8,495 bases of DNA from Victivallis vadensis (lineage in GTDB: Bacteria; Verrucomicrobiota; Lentisphaeria; Victivallales; GWF2-50-93), in contig DYRX01000190.1 of NCBI GenBank assembly GCA_020718525.1, positions 1 through 8,495 on the forward strand, given 5' to 3'. Position 1 is the stretch's first letter. Each line of letters starts with the position of its first letter. Made by a program: the position numbers and the translations under genes. A model generated the notes under the pieces. It saw nothing but the letters and a program-made list of their open reading frames with translations. It made no database searches and had not been told where the DNA came from. Shown in pieces: positions 5,822-8,495 of the stretch.

Positions 5822-6470
5822 AGAATCCGGAATCTCCGAGCCTTATGGTTTTCTTGTGAAGGATATCGAGAAGGGAATGCAAGTCGTCAACAGTTTTTTC
5901 CAGAACCTTGTTGATGAGCAGATAGTCGTAGAGATTCCAGCAGTCCAGCTCCTGCTTTGCGTCGGCAAGACGCTTTGATATTGCCTCTTCGCTCTCAGTG
6001 CCCCTGCCACGCAGTCTCTTTTCGAGTTCGGCAAAATCCGGGGGGCCAATGAAGACCAGCTCCAGACAGCGCGAAAGCGTCGAATCTTCAGAAGCCGCCT
6101 TTTTCACCTGCATCGCCCCCTGTACGTCTATGTCAAGAAGAACATCGGTGCCGGACAGGACATGATCAAGTATTTCGCTCTTCAGCGTTCCGTAATAGTT
6201 CCCGTGGACATCGGCATGTTCAAGAAAAAGACCGTCTCTGACTTTTGAGTTGAATTCGTGCACAGAAATGAAATAATAGTCTTCTCCGTCCTGCTCTCCC
6301 GGACGTGGCCTGCGCGTCGTACACGAGACCGAGAAGCGCAAGGAGCTCTCTCTTTTTCTCAAAGCCGAGCAGACGCTTGACTTGCCGGCGCCGCTTGGTC
6401 CCGAAACAATCAACGCTATCCCCAGACGAGGCGGCTTTTTGATCCCGGCATTATTTTCTTCCACAGGCAT
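5814..6470 (-). CDS. gmk: Guanylate kinase
   Basis: Guanylate kinase phosphorylates GMP to GDP with ATP, an essential step of guanine nucleotide synthesis. The product has 218 residues, with a short extra N-terminus (about 15 residues) ahead of the core. The P-loop is GPSGAGKS (24-31). It is followed by the GMP-binding segment SCTTRRPRPGE and DGEDYYFIS, the LDIDVQGA motif, and the lid region with RLRGRGTES. An AAGG Shine-Dalgarno lies about 5 nt before the ATG. The gene heads the gmk-coaC-coaB operon. In many bacteria rpoZ follows gmk, but here coaC follows directly with an 8-nt overlap. Confidence 0.96.
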   Translation of the reverse strand: MPVEENNAGIKKPPRLGIALIVSGPSGAGKSSVCSALRKRESSLRFSVSCTTRRPRPGEQDGEDYYFISVHEFNSKVRDGLFLEHADVHGNYYGTLKSEILDHVLSGTDVLLDIDVQGAMQVKKAASEDSTLSRCLELVFIGPPDFAELEKRLRGRGTESEEAISKRLADAKQELDCWNLYDYLLINKVLEKTVDDLHSLLDILHKKTIRLGDSGFYG

Positions 6471-6809
6471 TTCGACCTTTCTGTCAGCAAAGTCTTATCG
6501 GCTGTAAATAAAAATATTCCATTCCCGGATCTACGCTACTGCCAAGATTATCCAGGCATGGACGATATCGCTTCTATCGCGAGTTTCCCCACAATCTGCA
6601 CTCCGATATCGTTTTTTCAAGCAGATCCGCAAACAAAATACATTCGTAAATGCCTGTCAATTTTGATATTTTACAAGCTGATCTTGGGGCTGAACGATTT
6701 CTGTGCGAAAACGGTTTGCTGGCATCTCTTTCTTCTCGTTGCCGATGTGTCAGGTCTTCTGAACGCACATGATTTCTGTCATTCCGAAATTGCCCGCTCT
6801 TGAAGGGCT
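6471..6809. other. Intergenic region upstream of gmk
   Basis: This stretch of 339 nt has no convincing gene. It should hold the gmk operon promoter. On the minus strand a perfect TTGACA occurs at 6660-6655, but the sequence 16-18 nt further on (around TTTGTT) is a poor -10, so I do not call it. The 8-bp palindrome CGATATCG occurs twice, at 6563-6570 and 6604-6611. Just after the kinase stop, GCCC and GGGC (6792-6808) can pair around a 9-nt loop without a T tract on the minus strand, so a kinase terminator is not well supported. An 81-codon plus-strand frame at 6558-6803 lacks a Shine-Dalgarno and any recognisable feature. Confidence 0.6.
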
Positions 6810-8129
6810 TTATCTTTTTTTTCTGGATTCGAGAATTTTGATAATTTCCCTGAATGATTCCGGACGCGATTCTGCTTCTTTCGAAAGGCATTGCCCGACG
6901 ATCATGGTGTTCCACCATTCCGGAAGGTCGTTTCTGAAACTGCTGATTGGAAGAGGGTATCGGTTTCTGATTTGCTCGTAAAGTTTCGAGCTGGTGTCGG
7001 CAGTGAAGGGGGGTGAACCGCAGGCAAGATGATACAGCGTTGCGCCGTAGGAGTAAATCTCGCTTCTGAACGTCGCGTTTTCGCCATTGAAAATTTCCGG
7101 AGCCATGTATAGGGGGGTGCCGAGAACGAAGCCGTCTTTGGTCATGCGGAGGGAATCTGGGAGTCTTGCTATGCCGAAGTCACCAATTTTGATTTCCCTC
7201 TCCTTGTGTGCGTAAAGAATGTTTTTCAACTTGATGTCCCTGTGCATGATCCCCTTGGAATGGAGTTCCAAAAGCCCTCCGGCCATCTCGTAAGAGATCT
7301 GCCACAGCGCATCCTCGTCGGGTTTACCCCTCGTTATGAGATATTCCTCCAGATCCATTCCGTCCACGTATTCCTTGACAAGATAATGGGACTTGTTGAA
7401 GAAGCCATTGTCTACGAACTTTATTATGTTGGGATGGCTGACTTTCGACATTATTTCTATTTCGTTCTCGAAGCGCTTCGCCATGCTGTCTACTTCCGAT
7501 GCGTTGCGCGTGAGCATTTTCAAAGCGTAAATCGAGTTCTGTGTCGGGCAAATTACCTTGTATAGAACGGATGTTTTTCCCCATCCGATGAAATCCACGA
7601 TGATGTAGCCGCCTATTCTGTCGCCCACATAAGGCAGGCTGAAGTTTCTTTGTGGCGCAAGCAAAAGTTTCGGTGCTTCAACCTGCTCGGAAATCTTGTT
7701 TTTCTTTTCGATCAGCATTCTTACCCTGGTGACAAGTTCGATCGGGTTGAAGGGCTTTAGAATAAAGTCGTCTGCATCGGAATCGACGATGAGGTGGTTG
7801 ATGTCCTCGATATCGTATCCCGACATCATGATAATGGAAGTGGACGGACTTTCCTGTCTGACCTTGCGACAGATATCGAAGCCGTTGCAGCCTGGAAGTA
7901 CGACATCGCATATCAGCATGTCGAATTCCCCGCCCTCGACGGTTGTTTTGCTTGTAGAGGAACCGGTTCCTAGCAGTCTGAGAGCCTCCTCGTTGGTCTC
8001 GGCGGTTGAGATGTTGAAGAAGCCGTTTAAGCCGAGAGCCTTGACGAGGAGCTTCGTTATGAAAGAGTCGTCGTCCACGATAAGAATAGTGTGATCTTCG
8101 ATTCTCTTCAAAATCTTGTCGGTTTCCAT
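6810..8129 (-). CDS. Response-regulator receiver fused to a Ser/Thr protein kinase
   Basis: This 439-residue cytoplasmic protein joins two signalling modules. Residues 14-143 are a CheY-like receiver: acidic residues Asp19-Asp20 (IVDDD), phospho-acceptor Asp75 (LICDVVLPG), Ser103 (MMSGYD) and Lys125 (LKPF). A Ser/Thr/Gly-rich insertion of about ten residues lies near 54-67. After a linker, residues 173 to about 435 are a Hanks-type kinase: glycine loop GWGKTSVLY (182-190), Lys204, Glu223, H296-R297-D298-x-K300-x2-N303, D317-F318-G319 and M-A-P-E (342-345). All catalytic residues are present. No membrane segment or sensor domain is seen, so a histidine kinase elsewhere probably feeds the receiver; that is inferred. 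An upstream TTG at 8184-8186 could extend the frame, but GGGAG 5 nt before the ATG at 8127-8129 and the match to receiver N-termini favour the shorter start. Confidence 0.95.
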   Translation of the reverse strand: METDKILKRIEDHTILIVDDDSFITKLLVKALGLNGFFNISTAETNEEALRLLGTGSSTSKTTVEGGEFDMLICDVVLPGCNGFDICRKVRQESPSTSIIMMSGYDIEDINHLIVDSDADDFILKPFNPIELVTRVRMLIEKKNKISEQVEAPKLLLAPQRNFSLPYVGDRIGGYIIVDFIGWGKTSVLYKVICPTQNSIYALKMLTRNASEVDSMAKRFENEIEIMSKVSHPNIIKFVDNGFFNKSHYLVKEYVDGMDLEEYLITRGKPDEDALWQISYEMAGGLLELHSKGIMHRDIKLKNILYAHKEREIKIGDFGIARLPDSLRMTKDGFVLGTPLYMAPEIFNGENATFRSEIYSYGATLYHLACGSPPFTADTSSKLYEQIRNRYPLPISSFRNDLPEWWNTMIVGQCLSKEAESRPESFREIIKILESRKKR

Positions 8130-8314
8130 TGTTGCTCCCAAAAAAAGTTGCGCATCCAAGGATAATCGAGCGGAAGCTATGGACAAATGTCCCTAGGTTA
8201 AGATCTCTACGCGCAGGAATGTTACCGAATGGCAGGAATCTTGTTTTCTCTCAAGACCAAGTATAGGTGCTAGGATTGAAAATGCAATGGGGAACAACTA
8301 AGAAACAGTGAGGA
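8130..8314. promoter_or_regulatory. Upstream region of the receiver-kinase gene
   Basis: No gene is seen in this stretch, which should contain the kinase promoter; I cannot assign clear -35 and -10 boxes. Two candidate protein-binding patterns are visible. GGACA-TT-TGTCC is an inverted repeat with 5-bp arms at 8181-8192, about 50 nt before the start codon. GCAGGAAT is directly repeated at 8213-8220 and 8232-8239, with starts 19 nt apart (nearly two helix turns). Neither matches a regulator motif that I can name. Confidence 0.4.
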
Positions 8315-8495
8315 TTACACCTTTCTTCTCAGCTTTCCCATTAGAGTCAGAGAGTGCAGAAATACTAATCGTTGTCGAAGCTCTTGAAGAAGACGTGCTC
8401 CCCCCGAGGAGCTATGGATGAAATCCTGCCAATACGTCCTGGTCACTTTTCCAATACTGCCGTAGCATCCCTTGAGAATTTTGCGCATTCCGGCT
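8315..8495 (-). CDS. Doubtful C-terminal part of an unidentified protein (partial)
   Basis: On the minus strand one frame is open from the right edge to a TAA at 8315-8317, giving about 59 residues with segments such as MRKILKGCYGSIGKVTRTYW and a basic end (MGKLRRKV). An open frame of this length can occur by chance. I recognise no family, and codon use is not clearly like that of the neighbours. If real, it would lie 185 nt upstream of the receiver-kinase and be transcribed in the same direction. Confidence 0.25.
   Translation of the reverse strand, partial: AGMRKILKGCYGSIGKVTRTYWQDFIHSSSGGARLLQELRQRLVFLHSLTLMGKLRRKV

Noticed and set aside
6558..6803. 81-codon plus-strand frame followed by a GC hairpin and T tract (6792-6821)
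   Set aside because: No Shine-Dalgarno, no recognisable domain, and the T tract is simply the complement of the lysine/arginine codons ending the kinase gene. The stem has only four pairs.
6574..6918. 114-codon minus-strand frame upstream of gmk
   Set aside because: Its first third is an out-of-frame copy of the kinase 3' end, and the rest is low-complexity basic sequence without a family match.
1..8495. CRISPR arrays, tRNA or rRNA genes, insertion sequences
   Set aside because: I saw no regularly spaced repeats, cloverleaf-like sequences, transposase motifs or terminal inverted repeats in the window.

Overview
The window looks like chromosomal DNA of an anaerobic or oxygen-sensitive bacterium. 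The main reason is a compact set of genes for non-haem-iron oxygen and peroxide defence: rubrerythrin, desulfoferrodoxin (superoxide reductase), ferritin, a ferritin-like protein and a flavodiiron oxygen reductase. No catalase, superoxide dismutase or haem enzyme is seen. Base composition is moderate, and nearly all convincing genes lie on the minus strand. The lineage cannot be fixed from this window. A receiver-Ser/Thr-kinase fusion and a separate coaC/coaB pair are compatible with several deep-branching Gram-negative anaerobe groups, so any placement is a guess.

Layout, left to right. Positions 1-289 (plus strand) hold the tail of an unidentified gene that overlaps, by ATGA, a short gene resembling the front half of a family of small zinc-ribbon proteins; its cysteine-bearing half is missing. 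Positions 336-4433 (minus strand, so read from right to left) hold rbr, then dfx, ftn, a rubrerythrin-like ferritin-family gene, a flavodiiron protein gene and a Bax-inhibitor-1/YccA-family membrane protein gene. From dfx to the membrane protein the spacers are only 2 to 27 nt. Strong Shine-Dalgarno sites are embedded in the ends of the preceding genes, so this stretch is probably one operon. rbr has its own promoter-like sequence and a leader of about 120 nt with two inverted repeats. The 111-nt rbr-dfx gap carries a terminator- or attenuator-like hairpin.

Positions 4629-6470 (minus strand) hold gmk, coaC and coaB, in that order of transcription, overlapping by 8 and 4 nt. They make a housekeeping operon for guanine nucleotides and coenzyme A. 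CoaB and CoaC, fused in many bacteria, are separate here, and rpoZ, often found after gmk, is absent. Positions 6471-6809 are non-coding apart from possible control sequence. Positions 6810-8129 (minus strand) encode a response-regulator receiver fused to an apparently active Ser/Thr protein kinase. Positions 8130-8495 hold its upstream region and, at the right edge, a doubtful partial reading frame.

How the genes may work together: rubrerythrin reduces peroxide, desulfoferrodoxin reduces superoxide and the flavodiiron protein reduces O2 (or NO). Ferritin and the ferritin-like protein would buffer the iron that makes reactive oxygen harmful. The Bax-inhibitor-family protein at the operon end suggests a membrane ion-leak or stress function tied to the same response. 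The most unusual features are the altered N-terminal metal site of desulfoferrodoxin, the cysteine-rich tail of the ferritin-like protein, and the membrane protein's place in this operon.
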